A stretch of DNA of 64,000 nt from UBA7703 sp034926785 (GCA_034926785.1 JAYFQU010000010.1:38503-102502), one strand, 5' to 3'. Positions 24,925 through 33,528 are shown, counted from the stretch's first letter. Notes: generated from the letters alone by a model not told the origin. A program made the numbers and translations.

Positions 24925-26022
24925 TCAGCGCTCGAGCGAGATTGCCCGTCCTTTCCATTTCACCTTGATGCGGAAGATCCGATGGATGCCGGAGTTGATA
25001 AACACCAATAAAAATACAATCAACGGAATGGGATAGAGCGCCACGGCAAACGGAGAATAGCGCCCAATTTTCCTGCTGGCGGAAAACAGTATCATCACCC
25101 AGAGGAGATAGAGCGTGCCGTAGAGCGGCAACGCCGCCTCCCCGCGCGCGAGGGCGAGGATGAGATGCATGGCGACCGATGTGACGGAGGCAAGCAGCAG
25201 CGAAACGAGCAAAAACAACCAAGCGGGCGTTTTTGCGGCGCCGGTTGCAAGGTTTTTGGTGAATCCCTGCAGCAGCGCGGAAACCCCTGCAGGATACATG
25301 CGAAACGAAACATTCGCGTTTCCAACGAAGCTTTGAAACGGTATTCCTGCTTGCCGGAGATGGTCCGCAAGCGCCATATCCTCCACCACGCTGGATTTGA
25401 TTCCCTCATGCCCGCCTGCAAGAGCATAATTCTCGCGTGAGATGGCGATGATTGGCCCGAATAGACCGAGATGAACCGGTTTTGGCAGCGCGGTGCCATT
25501 CGCGGCAATTTGGATCAGGTTGAAGATCAGGGAACATTGCTCATAGGGTTTCTGCGTCATATGCCGCGGCTGAACGGAGACCGTTCCATTCTCCAGATAG
25601 GCGGAGAAAATGTGCGCCAATCCGTCCGGCGCGAGGCGAACATCCGCATCCAGAAAGAGAAATACGTCACCGGTCGCCTGCAAAGCGCCCTGCTGACAGG
25701 CCCAGCTTTTGCCAACCCACCCTGCGGGCTTATTGCGGAGGGACAGCACGGTTATACCAAACGAGCGCGCTATCTGGGCGGTTTCATCCTCCGATTCATC
25801 ATCCGCAACGATGATTTCGTATGGTTTAACGACCTGTTGCTCTAAGTTCGCGAGCAGCAGCGGGAGCGTCTCTGCCTCGTTTCGCGCGGGGATGATGATC
25901 GAAACATGAGGCATGGCGGGGATAGGGGTTGCTCCCGGCAGAATCGGGATGCGCCAAAAAAGCAGCGCTGCCGCGAATAGGCCGAGTATGATGATGACGA
26001 GTTCGACGATGAATATCGTCAT
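24925..26022 (-). CDS. crtQ: CrtQ-like family 2 glycosyltransferase
   Basis: The 365-residue protein has an N-terminal membrane anchor, a GT-A domain with VSIIIPARNEAETLP, VADDESEDET and the metal-binding FLDADVRL, and three C-terminal membrane spans. This is the build of CrtQ, which attaches glucose to a carotenoid acid. Its ATG overlaps the stop of the desaturase-like gene (ATGA), and the acyltransferase follows at 3 bases. The sugar and acceptor cannot be read from sequence. Confidence 0.8.
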   Translation of the reverse strand: MTIFIVELVIIILGLFAAALLFWRIPILPGATPIPAMPHVSIIIPARNEAETLPLLLANLEQQVVKPYEIIVADDESEDETAQIARSFGITVLSLRNKPAGWVGKSWACQQGALQATGDVFLFLDADVRLAPDGLAHIFSAYLENGTVSVQPRHMTQKPYEQCSLIFNLIQIAANGTALPKPVHLGLFGPIIAISRENYALAGGHEGIKSSVVEDMALADHLRQAGIPFQSFVGNANVSFRMYPAGVSALLQGFTKNLATGAAKTPAWLFLLVSLLLASVTSVAMHLILALARGEAALPLYGTLYLLWVMILFSASRKIGRYSPFAVALYPIPLIVFLLVFINSGIHRIFRIKVKWKGRAISLER

Positions 26023-27608
26023 GCATTCCCCTTCTTTTTACGAAGATGGCGGAAGGCCGCATCCGCCGCGAGCTTGCCCGTGATAATTGAAACGGGGAGT
26101 CCGGCGGGGCTGAAGGTCCACATGCCGCATTGGAGTATGTCCTGGATTGGGGTTAACACCGCTTTCTTGATTTGAGTAAACTGATGGATGGCGGGCATAG
26201 GATGATTGGTATGGGCCCAGCCGGTGATTGCGCCGTGGCGGGAGGCTGTTTCGCGCTCCACCGTGAGCGGCGTGGAGCAGAGCACGCGTTCCGCGCGCTC
26301 CGCCAGTCCCGGCAGTGCGGAGCTGCTGAGCACACGCAACACGGTCTTTGTCACGAGCGACTTAAGCGCCTCATAGCTGCCCGCCTCCTGAAGGAAAAGC
26401 GAAAGATCATAATCAAACAGCGTGCTGACCACAAGCCCTGTCTTGCCCTCCGGCGCGAGGGAGGAATCCCGCAGGGCGGGAATCGAGATTTCGTAGGTGG
26501 TGTTCTCCAAATAATCAACCACCCACTGCAGAAGGGCGTCGATGCCGTCTGGTTGGAACGAGCGCCAATCCGACAAGGCGGAGAGCCCCGCCGTCTTAGG
26601 CGTATAGAACGCGTGCGCGCCGCAAATGCGCGCGACTTCTTCGGGGGGGATACTGCTGCCGATAAACAACGTCATGACAGAGTCGATGCCATGGCTTTGC
26701 TCAACCAGGGCCTTCTGTTTTCGGATACTCTCATGAATCGGGTCGCCTAGCGCACGATAAAGCGCGGTTTGATCTCCCGCCCAGATGAGCTGGCGATACC
26801 GGATGACGCGCCCGTCGGCAAGCTGAATGGCGTGCTTATCCTGCAACACATGAACGACCTCGGCTTGCAGAAGCACCTCGCCGCCGCGCGCTGTGATATA
26901 CTCCGTTAGTTTTTGCGGCAGTACCGCAGTTCCGCCAACGGGATAGCGATAGTCCAGATGCAGCCCGAAATAGCTCAGCGCAAAGAACGTTGGCGTTTCG
27001 GCAAAGAAATGCTGGCAGATCATGTCAATCAGTGGTTCGCTTGTGGTGAACTTTTTGAGATAGTCGCGCACGGGCTCGTTCAGGCGCCCGGCTTTTTTGA
27101 TGTTGCTGCTGTAGCGGACGAGCCAAGGGAGGAGTGTTTTGGTTAAATATCGCGGGTCTTTGAGCTCGCTTTCCAAAAACAGCGGATTTTCGATGCCATA
27201 AAGCACATCCATATAGCGCATGACATTGGAGATCTCGCGCATGATAGCGTCAATTTCCTCCGCGTGCGCGGGGAAGATGGATTGATAGAGATTAGCATAG
27301 GAAACGAGGCTTTCCCCGCCCGACAATCGAACCCAATGCTCACCGATCCCGACGGAGACAGGGTTTTTGACAAACTCCATCTCAATGCCGAGGGAACGGA
27401 GCATTGGCGTAATCACGCCGGAGTCCTCAAACGCGCGGATGCCAGCATCGAAGGTGAATCCCTCGTGGGTAAAGCTCTCCACAAGGCCGCCTGTTTTATG
27501 CCAGCGCTCGCAAACAAGGGTACTCATACCCGCTTTTGCGCTATACGCCGCTGCGGTTAAACCCGCTGCGCCGGAGCCGACCACCACAACATCATATTGC
27601 TCCCTCAT
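26019..27608 (-). CDS. Carotenoid desaturase/oxidase-type flavoprotein (CrtN/CrtP-like), 529 residues
   Basis: The N terminus carries the FAD-binding VVGSGAAGLTAAAY and the GGLVESF motif that follows strand 2 in phytoene desaturases. The middle has the YRYPVGGTAVLPQKL segment, and the C-terminal flavin motif is diverged (QDILQCGMWTFSPAGLP). Family members desaturate, isomerise or oxidise polyene chains at the membrane. It overlaps both neighbours by 4 bases. Whether it acts as desaturase or terminal oxidase is not decidable from sequence. Confidence 0.8.
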   Translation of the reverse strand: MREQYDVVVVGSGAAGLTAAAYSAKAGMSTLVCERWHKTGGLVESFTHEGFTFDAGIRAFEDSGVITPMLRSLGIEMEFVKNPVSVGIGEHWVRLSGGESLVSYANLYQSIFPAHAEEIDAIMREISNVMRYMDVLYGIENPLFLESELKDPRYLTKTLLPWLVRYSSNIKKAGRLNEPVRDYLKKFTTSEPLIDMICQHFFAETPTFFALSYFGLHLDYRYPVGGTAVLPQKLTEYITARGGEVLLQAEVVHVLQDKHAIQLADGRVIRYRQLIWAGDQTALYRALGDPIHESIRKQKALVEQSHGIDSVMTLFIGSSIPPEEVARICGAHAFYTPKTAGLSALSDWRSFQPDGIDALLQWVVDYLENTTYEISIPALRDSSLAPEGKTGLVVSTLFDYDLSLFLQEAGSYEALKSLVTKTVLRVLSSSALPGLAERAERVLCSTPLTVERETASRHGAITGWAHTNHPMPAIHQFTQIKKAVLTPIQDILQCGMWTFSPAGLPVSIITGKLAADAAFRHLRKKKGNA

Positions 27609-29464
27609 GTAAAATCCTCCAAAATTGCCGCAATTACGCGGGAAATCTCAACCGGAATACCACCCTCCAGCGAGCGGATGCAGCGCTTTTCATACTCCTG
27701 AAGCGTGCTTTCATCAACCGGATGCGCGCGATAGCACTTGATTGCGCCAGCGAGATTGCCAACCGCGACGCGCCGCATGATGCCCGGGATATCGGCGCCG
27801 GCTCTTCCGCAGCACGTTGGGTGTTCGCAAAAACGGCAGCGCATCGCGGCGCGCAGCACGCTCCGCAGCGGCTCCGGCTGGTCGGCATACAACTGCTCTT
27901 TGGTAAAGGGCAGGGGGATCTGCCGCACATAGTTCTTCTGATTTTTGTCATACACGAAAGGCGTTAATCCACGCTTCTTGAGCACAGCGTTGGCGGCAGA
28001 GAGGCCGCTGGTGGTCACCGTCGGTGTGCCGGTGCCCATCACGGTGGATTCGCCGCAGCAATAGAGATTGTGAAACTCGCTCTTTGTATGCAGGCGCTTG
28101 AACATATGCTGCCCCAGCATCTGCTTGGGCCCGGCGACTGCGCCGCCATTTTTCATCGTGTAGCGCTCTATCGTGCGCGGGGTTGCTACCTCGGCATAGC
28201 GCACCGCACCCGAAAAGCCGGGGAAGCGCCGTTCCAGCACACCGATGAGGCGCGTCTTCTCCGCTTCCTTTCGCTGCGCATACTCTCGCGCGTCTGCGCC
28301 CGCCCAGCGTTGAAACGTTGGGCCGATGGCCATGACGGCGTGGGCATCATCCGGGCAGATAGAGCGGTCGTCGATGCTGAAAAGATAGGCGGTGACCTCG
28401 CTTTCGTCAATTTGCTCCGGGTTGCCAACCAACATTTCCACGGGGGCGGTCCCGGCCGGAATCACCGAGCGATCCACCTCGGCATAGAGCACCACGCTTG
28501 GATAGGTTGGAACGAGGCTTTTTGCCCAGTTTTGCCGCTTTGGCGATGCATGCGCCTCGCCCAGCAGCTTTCCATATAGGTTCCAGACCGTGCCGGAGTA
28601 GACGATGTCCTCCGCATAGAGCTCGGTTCCGTCATCCAGCAGAACGCCGGAGGGGACGCCCCTTTCGAATAAAATCGAAACAACCTCTCTGCCGAGGAAC
28701 AGATCGCCCTCGTGTTCCTCAATCACCTTTTCCAATTTGCCGGGCAAAAACAGCGTAGACCCTGCGGGATACCAGCTTCCCCCGGTGTGATTGTCCACAA
28801 ACATGACGGCGGCGAGCACGGCGGGGGCTTCCTCCACCGTCGCATAGCAATAGGTTGAGGTGAGTTTATCAAAAAAATGATAGATGGCCGGATCGGTAAA
28901 ATACTGTTGCAGCAGCGATTGTGCGCTCTTGTTCAGATAGCTTAGAAATTTGATGTAGGATAACGGGTGCCGAAGGATGCCTCTCAGTCCGTCCTTCGGC
29001 GGGGTCTCGTCCGCCGTTGTATAGCTGGGGGACTCTACCATGATATGGCGATAAAGCTTTGTCATATCACGATAAAATCGCTGAATTTGTTTCTTTTGCG
29101 TCGAAAAAACCCGCGAAAGCTCCTCGACGAATCGATCGACATCCGCATAGAAGCGCACGCGCTGACCTTCATAGTTAACGACATAGAGCAGCTCGTGTTT
29201 GAGCACATCAATCGGTTCTTCGAGACAGTTCATGACGAAACGATGCGCGTTAAACCCCGTCTCGCCGAATCCGTAGAGCATCGCGGAACCCTGGTCAAAG
29301 GTAGTTTCTCCGCGCCGAAAGATACCGCAGGAACCACCGGGTTGATTGCTTTTTTCCACGACGGCGACATGAAGCCCCCTCTTGGCGAGGAGGCTTGCGG
29401 CCGTAAGTCCCGAGAGCCCGCCGCCAATGACGACGGCGTCATACCGTTGGGTCGTCTGTTGCAT
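27605..29464 (-). CDS. Carotenoid desaturase-type flavoprotein with C-terminal GltD-like Fe-S domain, 619 residues
   Basis: Residues 1 to about 510 form a desaturase/isomerase flavoprotein with VIGGGLSGLTAASLL near the N terminus, NHTGGSWYPAGSTLFLPGKL in the middle and the flavin motif YCCGESTVMGTGTPTVTTSG near 490. The remaining 110 residues are unexpected: Cys543, Cys546, Cys551 and Cys552 (CRFCEHPTCC), then GADIPGIMRRVAVGNLAGAI and two more cysteines. That pattern resembles the N-terminal [4Fe-4S] domain of the glutamate synthase small subunit. It could feed or drain electrons for the flavin. GGGGG precedes the ATG. It is the first gene of the operon. No crtM-like prenyl synthase is present in the window. 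Confidence 0.8.
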   Translation of the reverse strand: MQQTTQRYDAVVIGGGLSGLTAASLLAKRGLHVAVVEKSNQPGGSCGIFRRGETTFDQGSAMLYGFGETGFNAHRFVMNCLEEPIDVLKHELLYVVNYEGQRVRFYADVDRFVEELSRVFSTQKKQIQRFYRDMTKLYRHIMVESPSYTTADETPPKDGLRGILRHPLSYIKFLSYLNKSAQSLLQQYFTDPAIYHFFDKLTSTYCYATVEEAPAVLAAVMFVDNHTGGSWYPAGSTLFLPGKLEKVIEEHEGDLFLGREVVSILFERGVPSGVLLDDGTELYAEDIVYSGTVWNLYGKLLGEAHASPKRQNWAKSLVPTYPSVVLYAEVDRSVIPAGTAPVEMLVGNPEQIDESEVTAYLFSIDDRSICPDDAHAVMAIGPTFQRWAGADAREYAQRKEAEKTRLIGVLERRFPGFSGAVRYAEVATPRTIERYTMKNGGAVAGPKQMLGQHMFKRLHTKSEFHNLYCCGESTVMGTGTPTVTTSGLSAANAVLKKRGLTPFVYDKNQKNYVRQIPLPFTKEQLYADQPEPLRSVLRAAMRCRFCEHPTCCGRAGADIPGIMRRVAVGNLAGAIKCYRAHPVDESTLQEYEKRCIRSLEGGIPVEISRVIAAILEDFT

Positions 29465-29539
29465 GAATTCCCCCGTATGCTACAATTTATCATTCTGTCG
29501 ATCCGGTGATCGGACGATTGCCTGGGTTCGGATTGTTTA

Positions 29540-29696
29540 TTAAAAATGATGGCCCCAATGACCGCGACGAACGCCGTGAGTGTCTGCGCAAGCGCTGCGA
29601 CCACACCCCGGATCAGCGCGCTTCCCCGAACCCATTCCGCGAAAGATATTCGGAGAGGTTGTTGAAATACGCCTGGATCAATACTTTTCCGATCAT
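29540..29696 (-). pseudogene. Possible frameshifted remnant of a small membrane protein
   Basis: On the minus strand a frame from ATG 29694-29696 reads MIGKVLIQAYFNNLSEYLSR and stops at 29613-29615. If two bases near GAAGCGCGCTGATC are skipped, it continues into a hydrophobic stretch, LIRGVVAALAQTLTAF and on to GAIIFNK. The two halves together look like one short membrane protein. There is no good ribosome site. This may be a decayed gene or chance; nothing else is visible between uvsE and the carotenoid-type operon. Confidence 0.2.
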
Positions 29697-29723
29697 TTTA
29701 TTCAGCAACCCATCTGGCGCATC

Positions 29724-30977
29724 TCAGTCAATAAAGTAATAGGAGCCGAGCAGATAATCCTGCCGGTACTTCTGGGCGAGGCGGTAAAGCACTTGTTTTA
29801 CCTTCTCGAGCGAGCAATCGCCTCGTAGATATGCGTCGCGTTTCGCGCCGTACTGCTTTGCTTCGGCAGGGGAGGCAAGATCCGAACTGTACCCCCAAAC
29901 ATGCTCCAGAGCGTTGAGGGCGCGACCCCGGTTTTCCGGCGTCCGCATCGCGCGCTCGACCGTTTGATAAAACAGTTTAGCATGGTTTTCCGACTGATCT
30001 TTGAGCATTTCGCGGATGGCTTGATAGTCTGCCGGAGAACGCTCGAGAACGCTATATTTATAACGGCCCCACTCGGTTTCAAGCAACTTTTGATTCGAGG
30101 TTGAGAGACTAAGCCGGCATTTCACCGCCGAGCGGTTTTTATCCTTCACCTCCAACATAATATCCGGTTTTTCGCCCGAGAGACCGTGACAATATCTCAA
30201 AAAGGGATCGATTGCGATGGTTTCGGAATGCGCGCCGCGCACCTTGCCGGGATGCGGCTGGGAATAGTGCGTCTTTTGCGTGCCATCGCTTGATTTCCAG
30301 GTTTCCCGGCAAAGAGAAATCCAGTAGTCGTCGCTTTTTGCCTGGTCTGCCGGGTTGATTGCGTTATGCAGATTGTCGTAAACCGTAGGCGCCCCGATGG
30401 AATGACACAGATTGAGCACCTCGGAGATCGTGTAGATTGAGCCGTCATTCTCCAGAATCAGACGGCGCGTGATTGCCTCGTCTAAGTCCCGGTAGGCCAA
30501 GGCAAAGCGCGCCATTGCGGCGGATGCATCGCCATATTTTCCGCCAACGTGCAGGACGATTTTATGGGTGGCATCGAGCCGGAGGGCGTCAAGAAAACGG
30601 GCGTGATAGCCCAGGTCATCTATCGCCCGCTGCACAACGCCGCGATCCGGCGAATTGAGCACGGTGTATTGCCCGGGATGCATAGAGACGCGCATGTTAC
30701 CTTGCCGAATCTTCCCTGCGATGCGCGCCAAATCCGTTTGAAAGAGACTGTCCCAGGAGAGCGCGGCGGCGACGCTGGAGCCAAAGGGCACGATATCTGA
30801 ACTGATGCGATAGAGCGATATTCCGTTTGCAATATTGTAGTCGATCATGCGTTCCAGAGCGATAAGATTGGAGTTGACAAGCGAGAGGAGCCGCTCCGGC
30901 GTAGCGGATTTTAGGTTGCAATTCTTAATCTGAGTGCCCTCCACAGCGACGCAGAGGCAGGCATAGCCGATCTTCAT
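29724..30977 (-). CDS. uvsE: UV damage endonuclease UvsE with C-terminal DUF1722-like domain
   Basis: Residues 1 to about 290 are a UVDE TIM-barrel nuclease: MKIGYACLCVAV, YRISSDIVPFGS, MRVSMHPGQYTVLNS, VLHVGGKYGD, RLILENDGSIYTI and TVYDNLHNAIN, with the metal-binding His and Glu residues in place. The enzyme nicks DNA 5' of UV photoproducts. About 110 C-terminal residues (305-417) resemble DUF1722/YbgA: RGRALNALEHVWGYSSDL and KVKQVLYRLAQKYRQDYLLGSYYF. DUF1722 is elsewhere linked to DUF523 and photolyase loci. The total of 417 residues is longer than the roughly 300-320 of simple UvsE. It is apparently monocistronic with its own promoter. Confidence 0.88.
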   Translation of the reverse strand: MKIGYACLCVAVEGTQIKNCNLKSATPERLLSLVNSNLIALERMIDYNIANGISLYRISSDIVPFGSSVAAALSWDSLFQTDLARIAGKIRQGNMRVSMHPGQYTVLNSPDRGVVQRAIDDLGYHARFLDALRLDATHKIVLHVGGKYGDASAAMARFALAYRDLDEAITRRLILENDGSIYTISEVLNLCHSIGAPTVYDNLHNAINPADQAKSDDYWISLCRETWKSSDGTQKTHYSQPHPGKVRGAHSETIAIDPFLRYCHGLSGEKPDIMLEVKDKNRSAVKCRLSLSTSNQKLLETEWGRYKYSVLERSPADYQAIREMLKDQSENHAKLFYQTVERAMRTPENRGRALNALEHVWGYSSDLASPAEAKQYGAKRDAYLRGDCSLEKVKQVLYRLAQKYRQDYLLGSYYFID

Positions 30978-31033
30978 CTTGCGCGCAATCCTCTAAATGA
31001 ATACTGATAAGCTACGTAATTGAAATCACTCTT

Positions 31034-31062
31034 ATTATAATATAGCGCTGGTTTGGAAGCAA
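31034..31062 (-). promoter_or_regulatory. Promoter of uvsE
   Basis: The minus strand has TTGCTT (31057-31062), a 17-bp spacer and a perfect TATAAT (31034-31039), about 60 bases before the uvsE start. Confidence 0.65.
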
Positions 31063-31110
31063 CGGCGACATCGCGGTACGTCTTCGCGGGTATTCAGAAC
31101 CGAGGGCATG

Positions 31111-31119
31111 TGGTACAAT
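31111..31119 (+). promoter_or_regulatory. Extended -10 of the Nudix gene
   Basis: TGGTACAAT is an extended -10 element (TGn plus TACAAT at 31114-31119), 36 bases before the Nudix start codon. No strong -35 accompanies it, as is usual for extended -10 promoters. Confidence 0.45.
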
Positions 31120-31154
31120 CGCATCAGTAGAAAGACGTGAAAAATGGAGGCTAA

Positions 31155-31715
31155 ATGGAACACAACGACTTGGATCTGATCGAGGAGCCGGTATCCTCCG
31201 AAGAAATTTTCCAGGGGAAAATCGTCCACCTATTCAGGGACACCGTTCGCCTGCCAAATGGAAAACACGCAACGCGGGAGGTGATGCGCCATCCCGGTGC
31301 GGTTGCCGTGGTTCCGATCACCGAGGAGGGAACCGTGATACTCGTGCGGCAATATCGTTATCCATTTGCCGAGACGATGTTGGAAATTCCTGCGGGTAAG
31401 CTGGATGCGGGGGAGGAGATCGAGGCCTGCGCACGGCGTGAGCTCTCCGAGGAAACGGGGATGGAAGCGGCGGAGCTGATTCCCCTCGGTGTGTTTTATC
31501 CCTCCGTTGCGGTGATGGACGAGAGGATTTATCTCTTCCTCGCACGGGGGCTGACGCAGAGCGCGGCGCACCCGGATGAGGATGAGTTTTTGCATGTTGA
31601 AACCCGCCCCTTTGGCAAAGTGGTAGAGGATATCCTGCGCGGGAGCATCCCGGATGGGAAAACGCAGACAGCTATCCTGAAAGCCTGGTGTTTGAAACAG
31701 GAAGAGGAACGCTGA
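31155..31715 (+). CDS. Nudix hydrolase, ADP-ribose pyrophosphatase type
   Basis: The 186-residue protein has a complete Nudix box, GKLDAGEEIEACARRELSEE followed by TG, with the catalytic glutamates. It has the N-terminal layout of ADP-ribose pyrophosphatases (EEIFQGKIVHLFRDTVRLPN, VRQYRYPF). These enzymes hydrolyse ADP-ribose or related nucleoside diphosphates to monophosphates. GGAGG lies 4 bases before the ATG. It is a single gene between divergent uvsE and convergent lgt. Confidence 0.9.
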   Translation: MEHNDLDLIEEPVSSEEIFQGKIVHLFRDTVRLPNGKHATREVMRHPGAVAVVPITEEGTVILVRQYRYPFAETMLEIPAGKLDAGEEIEACARRELSEETGMEAAELIPLGVFYPSVAVMDERIYLFLARGLTQSAAHPDEDEFLHVETRPFGKVVEDILRGSIPDGKTQTAILKAWCLKQEEER

Positions 31716-31781
31716 TGGAAAAGGGTTTGCTGCGGGCAGATCGAGCATGATTAAGCACGAGAGAACGGAACCTCGCTCTCC

Positions 31782-31832
31782 TTGGGGGAGCGGTCAACCC
31801 GTTCAGACGATGGCGGGGTTGACCCTCCCCAA
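31782..31832. other. Long bulged hairpin in the Nudix-lgt gap
   Basis: GGTCAACCC (31792-31800) pairs with GGGTTGACC (31816-31824), and the stem is extended outward by TTGGGG-GAG and CTCCCCAA with one bulge, about 17 pairs in all. No T run follows in either direction, so it is not a simple intrinsic terminator. The 31716-32000 gap holds this and the hairpin at 31910-31946, and no gene. Confidence 0.5.
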
Positions 31833-31909
31833 TGACCAATCGCATTCGGCGATGAATTCGCCAAGTTTATAGAAAAAGCGCGATTTGCATCGTTTTAACC
31901 CAAAGCAAA

Positions 31910-31946
31910 CCCCATCGGCAACGTCTAGGGGGCATTGCCGATGGGG
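31910..31946 (-). terminator. 12-bp perfect hairpin, probable lgt terminator
   Basis: CCCCATCGGCAA (31910-31921) pairs perfectly with TTGCCGATGGGG (31935-31946). On the minus strand it lies 54 bases after the lgt stop and is followed by a short T-rich stretch. The T run is weak, so termination may be inefficient. Confidence 0.55.
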
Positions 31947-32000
31947 TGAAGAGAGCGAAAACCCGTATTCGCCCTCGTTATTATTCATACGCATGCTGCG

Positions 32001-32831
32001 CTAGTTGGCGTTGTCTTCGTCCTCCGGCAGAATGACGCAATATTTGCCGGAGTAAGACTTGGTCTTTAACCTGTCCGTTTTGATCAGGATCAGCAGTAGG
32101 ACTCCAACGATCGCCAGCAGCACGGAGAGCAACTGGGACACGCGCACAGTGCCGAAGAGATAGAGACTATCCGTGCGCAATCCTTCAATGATCGTGCGAA
32201 CGATGCCATAACCGATGAAATAGGCAGCAAGCAGCGTGCCGTCCTTGACGCCCCTTCGACCTAGCAGCAGGGTGATGATCAATAGAACGCCGTTGCAGAA
32301 GCTCTCGTAGAAAAATGTTGCCTGATGCCATTCGCCAAGCGACTGAATATAGACCGCAAGCGGGAAGAACTGGAACTTCGGATTGGCGACCAGCGCGCCG
32401 AACGCTTCTTGATTGATAAAGTTACCCCATCTCCCGATCGCCTGACCTAGAATCAAACTCGGAATCACAAGATCGATGAGCTTGAAAAACGGAAATTTCA
32501 CCGCCCGGGAGAAGAGAAACGCCGCGAGAAATCCGCCGATGACCGCGCCATAGATGGCGAGGCCGCCCTCGTTGACGGCAAATATTTTAAGAAGGTTGTT
32601 CGAGTAGTTTTCCCATTCGAAAGCGACGTAGTATAATCGAGCGCCGACGACAGCCAGCGGCACGGCGAGCAGGAGGAAGTCCAGCACTACATCGGCCGAC
32701 CAGCCGCGTTTTTTCGCGCGGAACGAAGCGAGCAGAATGCCAAGCACCATTCCGCTTGCGATGATCACGCCATACCAGGCGATGTTGAACCCCTGTATAC
32801 CAAAAAGGTTGGTTACCGCAAATCGACCCAT
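32001..32831 (-). CDS. lgt: Prolipoprotein diacylglyceryl transferase Lgt
   Basis: The 276-residue membrane enzyme attaches diacylglycerol from phosphatidylglycerol to the lipobox cysteine of prolipoproteins such as the ZnuA-like protein here. The signature GRWGNFINQEAFG, NEGGLAIYGAVIGG and seven membrane spans are all present. GAGGA precedes the ATG by about 7 bases. The C-terminal tail is acidic (PEDEDNAN). Confidence 0.93.
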   Translation of the reverse strand: MGRFAVTNLFGIQGFNIAWYGVIIASGMVLGILLASFRAKKRGWSADVVLDFLLLAVPLAVVGARLYYVAFEWENYSNNLLKIFAVNEGGLAIYGAVIGGFLAAFLFSRAVKFPFFKLIDLVIPSLILGQAIGRWGNFINQEAFGALVANPKFQFFPLAVYIQSLGEWHQATFFYESFCNGVLLIITLLLGRRGVKDGTLLAAYFIGYGIVRTIIEGLRTDSLYLFGTVRVSQLLSVLLAIVGVLLLILIKTDRLKTKSYSGKYCVILPEDEDNAN

Positions 32832-32977
32832 GCTGAATCCTCTTTCCCTCCGGTGGCCACGGTGTGAAAACCAGCGGTATATTCGTATTTTATCAATTCA
32901 TGCGACATCACGCAAGTTGACCGATGTCACGTCGGAAAAAAGCCGGAGCTAGGCGATAAAATATCCCGAATCCGGTA

Positions 32978-33006
32978 TTGACAAGTTGAGTTAGAAGATG
33001 TAAACT
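32978..33006 (+). promoter_or_regulatory. Main feo promoter with candidate iron operator
   Basis: A perfect TTGACA (32978-32983), a 17-bp spacer and TAAACT (33001-33006) form the promoter. The spacer and -10 contain GTTAGAAGATGTAAAC (32990-33005), an imperfect GTTAG-N6-CTAAC inverted repeat that recurs at the internal promoter before feoB (13 of 16 bases identical). TTAG and CTAA half-sites resemble those of DtxR/MntR-family operators; the regulator is not in the window. Confidence 0.65.
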
Positions 33007-33027
33007 GCGTAATGCAAGAGTTTGACG

Positions 33028-33054
33028 CGTCTAACAGGCTGACGGAGTTAGACG
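33028..33054. promoter_or_regulatory. Inverted repeat in the feo leader
   Basis: CGTCTAAC (33028-33035) and GTTAGACG (33047-33054) are perfectly complementary with an 11-nt spacer, between the promoter and the first feoA ribosome site. It again contains GTTAG/CTAAC halves, but in the opposite arrangement to the promoter sites. It could be an operator or a leader hairpin. Confidence 0.45.
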
Positions 33055-33076
33055 GCGTATGACAGGAGGGCACAGG

Positions 33077-33310
33077 ATGCCGCTATCGATGGCGAAACCA
33101 GGAGAGACGAACTATATCGTGAGGATTACGGGCAAAGACGAGGTGCGGCAGCACTTGTCGGAGCTTGGGTTTGCGGTTGGCGAGCGCGTGATGGTGATCA
33201 GCGCGATCAACGGAACTATGATCCTGCAAGTGAAGGATTGCCGAATCGCGCTTGGCGGTGAGATGGCGAATCGAATTTTGATTGAGACAGACAGGAGAAA
33301 TTTCGCATGA
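33077..33310 (+). CDS. feoA: FeoA-family protein (first copy)
   Basis: The 77-residue SH3-like protein supports FeoB-mediated ferrous iron uptake. It has the FeoA core VRITGKDEVRQHLSELGFAVGERVMVIS and ends with GGEMANRILIE. AGGAGG lies 7 bases before the ATG at 33077; a start 18 bases upstream would bury that site. Its end overlaps the second feoA by 4 bases. Confidence 0.88.
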   Translation: MPLSMAKPGETNYIVRITGKDEVRQHLSELGFAVGERVMVISAINGTMILQVKDCRIALGGEMANRILIETDRRNFA

Positions 33311-33528
33311 AGACACTGCGGGATGTTCCAATCGGGCAGACAGCGACGGTGGTAAGGCTCCACGGCGAAGGCGCGCTTAAGCGCAGAATTATGGATATGG
33401 GTTTGACAAAAGGTGTGGAGGTCTATGTGCGCAAGATGGCGCCATTGGGCGATCCGCTGGAGGTGACCGTGCGCGGCTATGAGCTTTCTGTTCGAAACAG
33501 CGATGCGGCAAGCGTTGAGGTAGAATAA
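33307..33528 (+). CDS. feoA: FeoA-family protein (second copy)
   Basis: The 73-residue protein has the canonical FeoA pattern MKTLRDVPIGQTATVVRL, GALKRRIMDMGLTKGVEVYV and APLGDPLEVTVRGYELSVR. It overlaps the first copy by ATGA, so the two are translated together and may form hetero-assemblies on FeoB. Tandem feoA genes are common in Clostridia. Confidence 0.92.
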   Translation: MKTLRDVPIGQTATVVRLHGEGALKRRIMDMGLTKGVEVYVRKMAPLGDPLEVTVRGYELSVRNSDAASVEVE

